From Owenia fusiformis (Eukaryota > Annelida > Polychaeta > Sabellida > Oweniidae): a stretch of DNA of 64,000 bases. The stretch lies in the NCBI GenBank assembly GCA_903813345.2, contig CAIIXF020000005.1:37019375-37083374 (forward strand). The letters are read 5' to 3'. Made by a program: the position numbers and the translations under genes. Shown here piece by piece: positions 1 through 47,165 of this stretch. Positions within the stretch are counted from its first letter, which is position 1. Each line of letters opens with the position of its first letter. The notes beneath the pieces were generated by a model. The model saw only the letters and a program-made list of their open reading frames with translations, searched no databases and had not been told where the DNA came from.

Positions 1-21
1 ATTTTCTCGTGAAACACAAAC

Positions 22-33881
<33,860 letters not shown>

Positions 33882-36600
33882 TGAAGGAGGTTCTCAGGTC
33901 ATTGTGCTAGAAACAGAAATTTACCTGGGAAGTAGGAACATGTATAAACTATGAATGAATGAACATGAAGAGTTTGTCAACACGTCAGTTGAACTCTACA
34001 TGATCATAAAACCAAGATCCTTGTAGATATTCTCTTATGTAAATTGCAGCCATCTTGTATGAAATATGTGAAAGCTTCCAATCGTTCCAGGCCAGGAAAA
34101 ATCTTGTTTTTGGTCAACATGTTGACCCACCTGCCCATCCTTATTTTTGAAATTGTTGAAATTTTGCTTTCTTTATATATGTTTCATAAAATCTTCTTTG
34201 AGATCACAAAAACTATACTGAATTGTTTCAAACTGATTCAAGATGGACTGGGTCTGTAATTATGTTTCCATATCTGCCAATATACTTAGTATTAAGCATA
34301 TCTTTGCTGTAGTATGCTATATTAGCAGTTAGCTAGTTTGGTCAACTCTTAAGAGCCTTTCTCCCACTAAGCAACCAGAAACTAAGACTTTTCCTGGCCT
34401 TAAACTTCAAATTCATATAGCTGTCACTACAGTGTACATCACAGTATGTACATGTAGCTCTCCCTACAGTGTACAGTACAGTATGTACATGTAGCTCTCC
34501 CTACAGTGTACAGTACAGTATGTACATGTAGCTCTCCCTACAGTGTACAGTACAGTATGTACATGTAGCTCTCCCTACAGTGTACAGTACAGTATGTACA
34601 TGTAGCTCTCCCTACAGTGTACAGTACAGTATGTACATGTAGCTCTCCCTACAGTGTACAGTACAGTATGTACATGTAGCTCGGACTACAGTGTACAGTA
34701 CAGTATGTACATGTAGCTCGGACTACAGTGTACCGTACAGCAGTACAGTATGTACAGTTATATAAACCATTATATTCAACTCGTACACAACACTATTCCA
34801 AAGAAAAGTAAAATTAATGAATTCTAGGCAATGGCATTGGCAGACATTACAATTACAGTCATTTAGTCAATAATAGATGTCACTGTACATAATCATGTGT
34901 AGGATACATGATTCAGCATTTTCATCATTAGCATAGATGTATTTAGATGGAGCATACTATATCTCATTGAGATTGGAACATACCATATATTGTTCACATT
35001 GGAGCAAAACATATGATACCAGTGTATGGTAGTGTATCCAATTCATTAGATGTTTTAATAGGAGATGAAAGTAAACATTGTAAATATTTTGATTCATTTC
35101 AAGTAGCAAACTTAGCGCTAGTCATTGTTTCTCACTATTGGAAAACTGTCGCTGTAAATCTTGCTTTATTTATTCCCCACACAAAGATGTCTCTTTATGA
35201 TGAGTTAATCCTAATAATTCTCTTACGCAAGGATAGATGCTCAGTAAGTCATAGAATCTACCACAGAGGTGTCATGATTATTCAATGAACTATGGGTCAA
35301 CATGATCTTCGAGTATCAAATTTTTGAATATTGAAATTCACCATAACTTCTATTGTAAAGTATATCGATGTCACAGTCAGAGTCAAATAGAGATTTACTA
35401 CTTGAATTCTATTATACTTAAATTAGAATTTGTTGTCATTGAGAAAAATAATATTTTTGCATTTGTAAATTTAATTAAGGTATGCAAATTTATTGTTTGT
35501 GCTATTGAAAAAGCACATTGCTCTTTTGCCAATTTTATTGAGATCTGAGTCTGTAGAGTGTCAAAGGATGTGTCCGGGTATATGCCCTTTTGGTCCCTCA
35601 GTCAAATGTATGTTAAATATGTTTTTTATTACTGTCCTTGTTATATTTGAAAAGTATATTTACTTTTTCACGAGTTTTGATGCATAATTAACCCCCTGCT
35701 GAGAGTCAGAATAAGTATCTTAACAAAAAAAAAATAGTCATTATCATAGAATAAAAACATCAATGGCAACATGTATGACTTGCAAAGAAGAAATAACTTA
35801 AGACCAATGAAGAATTTAAAAGAAAATCATATTTTTGAAATATATTTAAGGATTAAATTTTTTTTCAAATTTTTGAATTTCCCGCCAGTTTAATTTGAAG
35901 GGGGAAAAACAAGATGGCTGCCATTTGATGTAAGAAATATCAGAAAAAAAGTTGCTTCACTTTTAGTTTTCACAATGAGCACAGTTTTCCGGTTTAGGTT
36001 TTTTGACTGATTCTGACTCTTCATCACCAGGGTCATGTATAGAGATTATAAAATTGAAACCGGAATGTTGTGCTCAGCATGAATTTGCCTGAAATATGTG
36101 TAACTTCACCAACACAATTGAAGTCTCAAAACTGGATGCTCAGTAACTTTGAGTGACTATAATCCCTTGATTACCCAGATAAACACCAATTCACTTATCC
36201 AGAAATGCCATTCAATGTCTATACAAAGAAAGTAAGAAATGTTTTAGAGGATATGATTCAAACCTTTTGTATAAATAATTCATTTAATATTTGCCATTGA
36301 TTTTTTTTCAATTCTGACAAAGTGATATGCACTGTCTTTGATGCCAATATTCTTCATTAATTGTGATACAAATTGATATTTTTGTGCTCTCAGAAGAAGG
36401 ATAAGATATTGAAGTTTAATAATATGTGTGATTGAGTTGGTTTTTCAGACATTACAATTTTCAATATTTTCTAAGTCGATACCCAGACTCATTCCCAGAC
36501 TCATCCTTTATTAACGATTTTGCGATGTGTTCGCATTGGAACTGAATTGATAACAAAATAGTTATTTTCAATTCATATTCCCACTTGTGATGTATAATAT
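33882..36600 (+). other. KDM5 3'UTR and downstream flank
   Basis: No further coding exon was recognised. The first canonical AATAAA that I see after the stop is at 35750-35755, which would make a 3'UTR of about 1.9 kb including the 37-bp minisatellite; an earlier non-canonical signal cannot be excluded. 35800-36600 is AT-rich with nothing recognisable. Confidence 0.4.
34430..34745 (+). repeat. 37-bp minisatellite
   Basis: About eight tandem units GTACATGTAGCTCTCCCTAC plus AGTGTACAGTACAGTAT. The last two units change CTCTCC to CTCGGA. Rich in short palindromes (GTACATGTAC, TGTACAGTACA). It falls in the presumed KDM5 3'UTR. Confidence 0.93.
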
Positions 36601-36614
36601 TATTAGTACAAGGG

Positions 36615-36831
36615 CAGGCCCGTAGCCAGGATTTGCCAAGGGGGATTCAGTTTTCAAAAATGTTTATGGGGGTTTCACATTTGACAATTTTGGTTCAAAT
36701 ATGGCTAAAATCACTTGAGAAGTGCTCAAAATGGTGAAAAACTGCATGATTTTGAGAGAATTTTTGGCCAGGGAGGGGGGAGGTTCGCTTGCGAAATCTG
36801 CAAACCCCCCTTCCCCCTGGCTACGGGCCTG
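36615..36831. mobile_element. 217-bp MITE with CAGGCCCGTAGCCAGG ends
   Basis: Perfect 16-bp terminal inverted repeats at 36615-36630 and 36816-36831. The interior is G-rich at the left and C-rich at the right (AGGGGGG / CCCCCC). A related, decayed start (GGGACGTAGCCAG) is at 55535. Similar ACGTAGCCAGG-ended elements are widespread in invertebrate genomes. Confidence 0.85.
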
Positions 36832-37344
36832 ATGGGGACACCCATTTACAATCCCTGGTCATCTTCATTTTGCTGTCATTTTCAATGCCTGGTCATATTC
36901 AATCAGTGTTCATTTGAAATCCCTGTAAATTGTGTTCTCTAATTAAAGTTTCTCTACTCAGCTACTTGAGGTTCCAATTCTCTGTTTGAGAAACATATGT
37001 TTAATGAATGAAGCCTAAGGTAATGACAGACAGTTATTAAGCCTCTATATATTTTATTCCACTCAGTTCACTTTAATCTAATTTCCTGAAGATACGTTTT
37101 AATATTTGTCCTCTACTTCCTTAGCTGTAATTTGAAGACAAGGATTAATTTATGATTGAAAGAGGCTGTTACATTGTGTACTAAGAATAATAGTGAAGTA
37201 TTCTCAACCATAAGTGGGTATAGGCTTTGGGATTTAACAATCTCCTGAATTTGAATAGAAAATGAAAATGAATTCTGATTACTTCGAGGTAGTTTTGTCA
37301 CTTTGTTCGTCTCATGTAGGATTATTTCTTAAAAGGTATGCCTT

Positions 37345-38035
37345 ATCTATGGGTATGGCTTATGTAATAGGGAGTGTCTCATCTATGGGATATTCTTATC
37401 TTTGGGTGTGCCTCATCTTTGGGTGTGCCTCATCTTGGGGTGTGTCTCATATTTGGGTATGCCTCATCTTTGAGTATGCCTCATCTTGGGGTGTGTCTCA
37501 TCTTTGGGTATGCCTCATCTTTGAGTATGCCTCTTCTTTGGGTATGCCTCATCTTTGAGTATGCCTAATCTTTGGGTGTGCCTCATCTTTGGGTGTGCCT
37601 CATCTTTGGGTGTGCCTCATCTTTGGGTATGCCTCATCTTTGAGTATGCCTAATCTTTGGGTGTGCCTCATCTTTGGGTGTGCCTCATCTTTGGGTGTGC
37701 CTCATCTTTGGGTGTGCCTCATCTTTGGGTATGCCTCATCTTTGGGTATGCCTCATCTTGGGGTGTGCCTCATCTTTGGGTATGCCTCATCTTGGGGTAT
37801 GCCTCATCTTTGAGTATGCCTCATCTTTGAGTATGCCTCATCTTTAGGTGTGCCTCATCTTTGGGTGTGCCTCATCTTTGGGTATGCCTCATCTTTGGGT
37901 GTGCCTCATCTTTGAGTATGCCTCATCTTTGGGTGTGCCTCATCTTTGGGTGTGCCTCATCTTTGGGTATGCCTCATCTTTGGGTGTGCCTCATCTTTGG
38001 GTATGCCTCTTCTTGGGGTGTGTCTCATATATTGG
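37345..38035 (+). repeat. 17-bp satellite (GGGTGTGCCTCATCTTT)
   Basis: About 40 head-to-tail copies of TTTGGGTRTGCCTCATC with few indels. Because 17 is not a multiple of 3, each frame runs through the same 17-residue cycle (WVCLIFGCASSLGMPHL), so all three forward frames stay open. These ORFs are a by-product and not genes. Confidence 0.95.
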
Positions 38036-38399
38036 ATTTACCATGGTGACATTTATTCTGTTCTTGCATATATTTTGTTTTGAAATGTTGTACGAAATTA
38101 ATCCTTGCTTCTGAGACCTTTAAAAATGTCTGCAGCATTGAAAATAATGTAGTTATTATTTCATTTGATATTTCAATGGATTGAAAGGCCAATGAATTTA
38201 AATCATCATTTTGCCAACATTGATATTGATTGTGTAGAAATCATTGTTATTTTGAATGCAGATCTCTGCATGTGTTGTATGTATAGATACTACCTGATAT
38301 ACAATATAGGCGATATATTGCCAATACTTTTCAAGGAAAATGTTTCATGTTTTGTTTTTAGCCTAAATACAAGAGATGTTCAAAAATATTTGCTCTCCT

Positions 38400-40570
38400 T
38401 TGGTAAAAGTTTGAAGAATGTCTCCACAGAATATGCCATTTTAAAGCTTATCCAAAGTTACATTGATTTGACAAGATGATGGTTCAACTCACAAATGGGA
38501 AAATGTTACAGTACAGGCATTTCAAAATTTAGTGTTTGGCCAAAATTAAAGTTAATTAAAGTTACAAATTGATAGTCCGCGTGTTTCCCCTTGGCCATGG
38601 ACAGCAGCAATTCTTTCTGAAATGCCCTTAAAACCTTAAAATGCGCTTTACATATAGGGGTGTGGCATTTTGTAATCCTCTTAAACCCTTTTCAAAGCAT
38701 TTTAGAAGAGTTTCCGTGGAGTATCTGTCCCCACTGTCCTTTTTTATTAGCTCACATGGTGAGCTTTTGCAATCGCTCACTTGTCCGTCTGTCTGTCCGT
38801 CCGTCCGTCCGTCTGTCTGTCCGTCCGTCAACAATAGTGGCACGTTTTAAAACCTCTGTTGATAGGATTCCTGTTTTAAGTTATTTCTGTTCAACATCAA
38901 TACAGAAAACTCCCCTATGACTCCTGGTTCAAAAGCTCGCCTATTTTCAAAATGACCACCATTTTTGTCTCGCGAAATTCACTTTTGACTGGTACATTTT
39001 AAAACCTCTGTCGATAGGATTCCTGTTTTAAGTTATTTCTGTTCAACATCAATGCAGAAAACTCCCCTATGACTCCTGGTTCAAAAGCTCGCCTATTTTC
39101 AAAATGGCCGCCATTTTTGTCTCGCGAAATTCACTTTTGACCCATTTCCTAGCTTTACAAATTATTTCAGGTGTCCTACATTGTAAAAATCTGTGTCAAT
39201 GTAAAGAGTAGATATATGAAATAATTTTGTTACAAAAAATCAGCGAAAAATTATATCTATTTTTTTATTTTCAGCCATTTTAGTTAACATTGATTTGTGC
39301 ATCTGACTTGTGAAATCCACTTTTCCGTCAACAACAGTGGCACGTTTTAAAACCTCTGTCGATAGGATTCCTGTTAAGTTATTTCTGTTCAACATCAATA
39401 CAGAAAACTCCCCTATGACTCCTGGCTCAAAAGCTCGCCTATTTTCAAAATGGCCGCCATTTTTGTCTCGCGAAATTCACTTTTGACCTATTTCCTAGCT
39501 TTACAAATGATTTCAAGTGTCCTACATTGTAAAAATCCATGTCAATATAAAGAGTAGATGTATGAAATAATTTTGTTACGAAAAATCAGCAAAAAATTAT
39601 ATCCATTTTTTTATTTTCAGCCATTTTAGTTAACATTGATTTGTCCATCTGTCTCGCAAAATCCACTTTTGGACCATTTGCCTTAAACCCTCTGTCGATA
39701 TGATTCCTGTTTTAAGTTAATTTTGTTCAACATCAATACAAAAAACTCTCCTATGACTCTTGGTTCAAAAGCTTGCCTATTTTCAAAATGGTCACCATTC
39801 TTGTCTCGCTAAATTCACTTTTGGCCCATTTCCTAGCTTTACAAATAATTTCAGCTGTCCTGCATTGTAAAAAGCCATGTCACTGTAAAGAGTAGTCGGC
39901 AAAATATTATATCAGTTTTTTTTATTTTCAGCCATTTTAGTTAACATTGATTCGTCCGTCTGTCTCTCAGTCAGTCCAAAAAAGTGGCAAGTTTTAAACC
40001 TCTGTCAACACTTTTTAAATCCTCTGTAGATAGGATTCCCGATTTAAAATAATTTTGTGCAACATCAATAAAGAAAAAAAACCTGTGACTTCTGCTTCAA
40101 AATCTCGCCTAATTTCAAAATGGCCACCATTTTTGTCTCGGGAAATTCACTTTTGGCCCATTTCCTAGCTTTACAAATAAGTTCAGGTGTCCTGCATTGT
40201 AAAAAGCCATGTCTTTGTAAAGAGTAGTTGTATGAAATAATTTTGTCACAAAAAATCTGCAAAAAAAAGTATACCCGTCTTTTTCATTTTCACTTTTGAG
40301 CAACACCATGTGAGCCCAGTACCCACGGTACTAATTTTTCAAACTCAATATTCATCCTATACTTGACGATAACACCCACATTTCCGGTCACATTCAGGTC
40401 AAAATTGATCCAGGATACTAAACTGAACTTAATTTTTTGCCGAACACTAATTTTTGAAATGCCTGAAACTTATTCAGTTCTGTGAGTTGAACCATGGTAT
40501 TTGGCACATCAATGTAACTTTGTATAAGCGTTAAAATGATATATGACACATACTGTGGAGACATTGATAA
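38400..40570. repeat. Inverted pair flanking copy B of the inverted-terminus element
   Basis: 38410-38560 (GAATGTCTCCACAG, CATTGATTTGACAAGATG, GGCATTTCAAAATTTAGTG) recurs reversed at 40420-40565 (CACTAATTTTTGAAATGCC, CACATCAATGTAAC, CTGTGGAGACATT). Together they enclose 38750-40315, so the whole 2.2 kb may be one larger unit. Confidence 0.6.
38750..40315 (-). repeat. Inverted-terminus element with ~340-bp tandem repeats (copy B)
   Basis: Reverse orientation relative to copy A (1441-3739). Starts GCTCACATGGTGA with a GTCCGTCTGTCTGTCC simple array at 38780-38830 and ends CACCATGTGAGC at 40304-40315, followed, as before copy A, by CCCAGTACCCACGGTACTAA. It contains about four tandem units (ATTTTCAGCCATTTTAGTTA near 39268, 39616, 39924). 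Confidence 0.82.
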
Positions 40571-40849
40571 CATATATGTCTGTCCCATACTTTTGCGACA
40601 CCCTGTAATGTAGCCTACCAAACCCATACATTTTTAGAAAATAACATAAATATATACACTAGGATAGGAATTCATATTCACTGGACTGAGGGAATACCTC
40701 TCGACCAAAATGCCAGTCACTAGACTTTTGATAATTAAGTTGTTATTGTCTCCAACTTTTTTGTGGACGTTGTTCGCCAATTGATGTGCGGTTGGCGTCT
40801 GTAACAAATGACAGGTGCTGACATTTTGCATGTTAATGCTTCACTTATT

Positions 40850-43590
40850 GTGTCCTTCTGGTGCTCCCTGGCTCTGTATCTTGAGAGTTAAAATAGATAA
40901 AAGTAGAATTGGGAGTGAAATTAAAGTGAAGCAAATAAATACCATTAAATCAAAGTCATTCTGATACGAAAGAACCTTATTGCTGTCAAGAGCTTGGCAG
41001 ATTGGGTATTTAGAGGTGACTTCCTCAAGGTATAGATTTCTTTGTATGGGGATCTTAGCAGTTTACTGTCGAATCAATGGTTTTATCAAATCTGAATAGT
41101 TTGAGCAAATTGTAATTATACTTAAAACTATGGATAATGGATATATAAATAAGCCACGAGGGAACTTCGTAGGAACATCAATTTCACAAGGACGTGTGGA
41201 TATGTGGTTTAATTCTAATGACCCATAGCAATGTACCATAATATTGTGGTTATTTTAGAGAGGGCAAATAAGCTATTCACTTTCAAAATGAGGTTGCAGT
41301 ACCCAAATGTTGTATCTCCTCACTTGTTTATAACGATCTTGGGTTTACATTAAGAAACATGATATCTCTAACTTCCAATTGAGTAAATATTTTCCTTGGA
41401 ATATCAGAAACGAACGATATCAGCAGCTCAATATTTACCCTCTTCTGTTGATAACATATTGAATAGACGCATTAAAACTATAAGGTAATCATTCAACTAT
41501 TGCAAAAGGTGGAATTAAAGGGGCAATAAGGACTGTAGAGAGAAAATTTGAAAATTTTTATTTTTTCTGAGCTATCAGGTCAATATTTAGCTTAATACCT
41601 TCTTTGACATACCTATTTTCATAAAATGTATGTATAAACTATCAATTTCAGCATTAAGAAGTGTAAATTCAATTCAAAGCTTCTATAAAGGGAGTCCCAC
41701 TTATAGATTTTTAAGATCCACCATGTTTCAAGAGGAATATCAGCTGAAATAATGTTCATCCAGAGGGTTTCTTTGTAGATAATGAAAATATGTGTTAGTC
41801 TTGATGAAATATCCAAACCTAAATATATTTTGACACTTGTCGATGATCGTTGAATGGCCCCCCTGCACTATTTGTAGCACCTTTAATTAAAACATTATTG
41901 ATAGAATACTGAAAGCGAGGATGAGAGCTGGCATCATCATTTCCTCTTACACAACCGGTCATTCTTTCTAAGTGGGCATTTTGATTGTTTAAAACAATGG
42001 TAGCATCTAAGTATGGCGTATGATGACCATTCTTGTTGATGCCGGGGGTTTGAGGTGAATCGACAGTTGTCTTCCGATCGAAATGTGCAACTCATATTTT
42101 AGCATGTTTTGTTTCTAATTAGTGGCTACCATGGTTTCCACAACACGTCCGGGGTAATCATACGGGCAATTGAGGGATCTTCTAAGGTGAACGTATTTAC
42201 TAATTGAGTGAGTGGATGTCGGGGTGGTTCCAGCGGAGATCCATCAACGTGCCTGTCTTTCTAATCATAATCATTATGTTCATCTGGATGGGTGTAGATG
42301 TCTAAATATCATACAAGACTATCAATTAATTGCTGATTTGTCCACAAATTCTTGGAAAATGGGTGATGTCAAAAACGAATCAAAAGAAGGAGGGTGCATA
42401 TGACGTCATCGATATTTCTTTGATTGATCAATCAGAATCCGAATGAGCCGAAGATATACCGATGGTCTAGATAAATCTCTTTTGATTAATTTTCAAGAAA
42501 AACGCCTGAGAAATCTGACCTCACATGAACCGTTATCAATAGCTTAATGAGACTATTGTCTTGTAAAGGATTTCAAAAGTGTTTGTTAAACATAACAGGA
42601 ATTCTGTAGTTTTCACAAAGAACAAGAGATAAAATTGATATTGTATATACGTATAAAGTAGCTTTGTTTAATACCAAAGTTAATCACATCGCACTGTGTG
42701 AAATAAAGTAAATACCACTAAATCCCGCAAACCGTTAGTTGGTTATTAAACCCGAAAATCGCTTTAATGAACATTAATGGACACGTTTGTATTTATACGT
42801 TTATATCTATTCGGTTATTTACGCGTATTTACCCGATTTATCAAAATATCATCGATGAGTTAGGTTATTTACTGCTTATTTCAACCATGCAACAATACCT
42901 CGTGGTATTTATCTGATTTAGGGAAATCACTTAAATCCTTTTAATACCCCATTGGTTATTTATGATATATTTCGGTAAATAACCATTAATAAAGTACAAG
43001 CGTATCAGTAGGTAGCAGTATCAGATTACAAGTGCCAGTCGGATGTCTAAGTAGGTCACAATGCTAATGTATGATACAGTCATATGAAGATTTGAAATAG
43101 TTTCAGTTAAGATGGGGAGACGTTTTGTCTTGTTTTTCAGTTCCGAAAACGGTCATACACATAATATCAAAGATGTTATGTTTGCACTTTATAACCACAC
43201 CATTCGTGCTTCGAAATCCGATGCTATGAAATATTTGAGGAATGATGTATACATGGAATTTATCTTCATCTTCTACGTAAACAGTAAGTATTACCATTTT
43301 ATGAATCGTATATAGATTAACCAAGGGCGTTACAATACCCGGGAATTTATCGGTTCGTCCAGTACTTGTTTGTGATAGCGCCCTCTGTAGGTCACTGTGC
43401 TTATAGCCTACAGTAATTATATTGGATAATCACATTTATGCGTGCGCGCGCAGCTCATCCAATGAACGAAACGTCACTTCCCGCTGAAATCACCGGGTAT
43501 TGATCTTTCCCTTGGATTAACCGTCTACAAAAAGTCGATTGCAGTTTGATGCTTCATTTGTATTTAGTTTAGTTTTATTCATGTATTTAG
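40850..43590. other. No gene recognised; AAATACC-rich block at the right
   Basis: Unique-looking AT-rich DNA. At about 42660-43000 motifs of the form GGTTATTTA / TAAATACC recur every 15-40 bp; a similar block lies at 48320-48790, so the two flank the 24-bp satellite region. No open frame with recognisable similarity. Confidence 0.4.
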
Positions 43591-44194
43591 TTTGCTGGTA
43601 CGATCCCGTGGTTGTAAGTAGGTGCAAACCTGTGGCAATACGTAAGTACAATCCTGTGGCAATAAGTAGGTACAATCTTGTGGCAATTAGAAGGTACATA
43701 TCCAGCAATCGTAATGTTAAATCGGACATCACCTTATCTCCTAACTGGTACTATTACTGAGATTTCGTATCAACACTTTAGTCTACTAAGTTAATGTTTA
43801 AAACTCATATATGTGAGCGTTAATGCAGGGACATTTCATACAGCCTATAAACACCGCCCTTTCATTAAATGTGTTTTCTGGTTTCCTTAATTTCGCCAAT
43901 TTCTTAAGAAATTGATGGATAATTTGAAGATTATATGATCAGACACATAAATATGGCATATACCACGTAAGTTTCTCATATTTAGTTGTTGTTTTTTAGT
44001 TGCTGTTTTTTGTTGAACCATATATTACGTACATGGATAACGTATTTTATTTACAAGTAGGCTGCATCTTGTATTAGACCAACATAGCATCAAGTTTCAC
44101 TAGAGCTGCTAAGAACACTTCTTATCAGATGTGTTGACAGCTCTCCTGATAAAGAAAGTGACCGGAGATTTCTGGATTTGACAAACCTACGGCA

Positions 44195-47165
44195 GCAATT
44201 AGGTATAATCTTGTGGCAATAAGAAGGTACGAACCTATGACAATAAGAAGGTACAAACCAGTAAGTAGACAGTACGTAGATAAAATCTAAGAAGGTAATA
44301 AGAAGGAGAAGAAGCAATAAGAAGGTACAAATCTGTGGCAGTAAGTAGGAACAATCCCCTGGCAGTAAGTAGATACAAACCTGTGGGAGTAAGTAGGTAC
44401 ACTATTGTGGCAATAAGAAGGTACAGACCTATGACAGTTAGGTACAATTTTGTAGCAATAAGAGGGTACAAACCTGTGGTAGAACATAGGTACAATCCTG
44501 TGGCAGTAAGTAGGAACAATCCTGAGGCAGTGAGTAGATACAATCCTGTGGCAATACGTAGGTACAATCCCGTGGCATTAAGTAGGTACAATCCTGTGGC
44601 TATACGTAGGTACAATCCTGTGGCTATACGTAGGCTCAATCCTGTGGCTATACGTAGGTACAATTCTGTGGCAGTAAGTAGATACAATTCTGTGGCTATA
44701 CGTAGGTACAATCCTGTGGCTATACGTAGGTACAATCCTGTGACTATACGTAGGTACAATCCTGTGGCTATACGTAGGTACAATCCTGTGGCCAGACGTA
44801 GGTACAATCCTGTGGCTGTACGTAGGTACAATCCTGTGGCTATACGTAGGAACAATCCTGTGGCTATACGTAGGTACAATCCTGTGGCTTTTCGTAGGTA
44901 CAATCCTGTGGCTATACGTAGGCTCAATCCTGTGGCTATACGTAAGTACAATCCTGTGGCAGTAAGTAGGTACAATCCTGTGGCAATAAGTAGGTACAAT
45001 CCTGTGGCTATACGTAGGTACAATTCTGTGGCTATACGTAGGTACAATGCTGTGGCTATACGTAGGTACAGTCCTGTGGCTATACGTAGGTACAATCCTT
45101 TGGCCAGACGTAGGTACAATACTGTGGCTATACGTAGGTACAATCCTGTGGCTTTACGTAGGTACAATCCTGTGGCTATACGTAGGTACAATCCTGTGGC
45201 TATACGTAGGAACAATCCTGTGGCTATACGTAGGTACAATCCTGTGGCTATTCGTAGGTACAATCCTGTGGCTATACGTAGGTACAATCCTGTGACTATA
45301 CGTAGGTACAATCCTGTGGCTATTCGTAGGTACAATCCTGTGGCAATAAGTAGGTACAATCCTGTGGCTATACGTAGGAACAATCCTGTGGCTATACGTA
45401 GGTACAATCCTGTGGCTATACGTAGGTACAATCCTGTGGCTATACGTAGGTACAATGCTGTGACTATACGTAGGTACAATCCTGTGGCTATACGTAGGTA
45501 CAATCCTGTGGCTATTCGTAGGTACAATCTTGTGGCTATACGTAGGTACAATCCTGTGGCTATACATAGGTACAATCCTGTGGCTATACGTAGGAACAAT
45601 CCTGTGGCTATACGTAGGTACAATCCTGTGGGTATACGTAGGTACAATCCTGTGGCTATACGTAGGTACAATCCTGTGGCCAGACGTAGGAACAATCCTG
45701 TGGCTATACGAAGGTACAATCCTGTGGCTATACGTAGGTACAATCCTGTGGCTATACGTAGGTACAATGCTGTGACTATACGTAGGTACAAGCCCGTGGC
45801 CAGACGTAGGTACAATCCTGTGGCTATACGTAGGTACAATCCTGTGGCTATACGTAGGTACAATCATGTGGCTATACGTAGGTACAATCCTGTGGCTATA
45901 CGTAGGTTCAGTCCTGTGGCTATACGTAGGTACAATCCTGTGGCTATACGTAGGTACAATCCTGTGGCTATTCGTAGGTACAATCCTGTGGCTATACGTA
46001 GGTACAATTCTTTGACTATACGTAGGTACAATCCTGTGGCAATAAGAAGGTACAATCCTGTGGCTTTACGTAGGTACAATCCTGTGGCTATACGTAGGTA
46101 CAATCCTGTGGCTATACGTAGGTACAATCCTGTGGCTGTACGTAGGTACAATCATGTGGCTATACGTAGGTACAACCCTGTTGCTATACGTAGGTACAAC
46201 CCTGTGGCTATACGTAGGTACAATCCTGTGGCAGTAAGTAGGTACAATCATGTGGCAATAAGTAGGTACAATCCTGTGGCTATACGTAGGTACAATCCTG
46301 TGGCTATACGTAGGTACAATCCTGTGGCAATAAGTAGGTACAATCCTGTGGCTATAGGTAGATACAATCCTGTGGCTCTACGTAGGTTCAATCCTGTGGC
46401 TATACGTAGGTACAATTCCTGTGGCTATACGTAGGTACAATCCTGTGGCTATTCGTAGGTACAATCCTGTGGCTATACGTAGGTACAATCCTGTGTCTAT
46501 ACGTAGGTACAATCCTGTGGGAATAAGTAGGTACAATCCTGTGGCTATACGTAGGTACAATCCTCTGGCTATACGTAGGTACAATCCTGTGGCTATACGT
46601 AGGTACAATCTTGTGGCTATTCGTAGGTACAATCCTGTGACTATACGTAGGTACAATCCTATGGCAATAAGTAGGTACAATCCTGTGGCTATTCGTAGGT
46701 ACAATCCTGTGGCTATACGTAGGTACAATCCTGTGTCTATACGTACAGTGTAGGTACAATCCTGTGGGAATAAGTAGGTACAATCCTGTGGCTATACGTA
46801 GGTACAATCCTCTGGCTATACGTAGGTGAAATCCTGTGGCTATACGTAGGTACAATCTTGTGGCTATTCGTAGGTACAATCCTGTGACTATACGTAGGTA
46901 CAATCCTATGGCAATAAGTAGGTACAATCCTGTAGCTATACGTAGGTACACACTTGCGGCAATTAGAAGGTACACTTATGACTGTAAGTAGGTACAGCCA
47001 TGAGGCAGTAAGTAGGTACAATCCTGTGGCAGGAAGTAGGTAAATATTATGTGGCCGTAAGTAGGTACAACCCTTTGGCAATAAGTAGGTACAAACCTGT
47101 GGCAATAAGTAGGTACAATCTTGTGGCAATAAGAAGGTACAATTCTATGGCAATTAATATGTAGG
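44195..47165 (+). repeat. 24-bp satellite (GTAGGTACAATCCTGTGGCTATAC), ~120 copies
   Basis: Nearly 3 kb of head-to-tail 24-mers; a few scattered early copies begin at 43605. The period is a multiple of 3 and lacks stops, so a 699-codon plus-strand frame (44335-46434, unit RRYNPVAI) and a 542-codon minus-strand frame (44235-45863, unit LRIATGLY) coexist. Variants CAATAAGTAG, CAGACGTAGG and AACAATCC mark sub-families, and 46505-46735 is repeated at 46758-46950 as a higher-order block. I regard it as non-coding satellite. Confidence 0.95.

Noticed and set aside
37262-38114. Overlapping ORFs of WVCLIFGCASSL type
   Set aside because: Produced by the 17-bp satellite; the same peptide appears in all three frames.
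38641-38920. ORFs with CPSVCPSVRPSVCPSV
   Set aside because: The (CCGT/CTGT)n array at the end of the inverted-terminus repeat creates these; not genes.
44335-46434. 699-codon ORF of RRYNPVAI repeats (and the 542-codon antisense ORF at 44235-45863)
   Set aside because: Both arise from a 24-bp tandem repeat whose length is a multiple of 3 and which lacks stops. No signal peptide, no unique domain, and openness on both strands argues for satellite, not gene.
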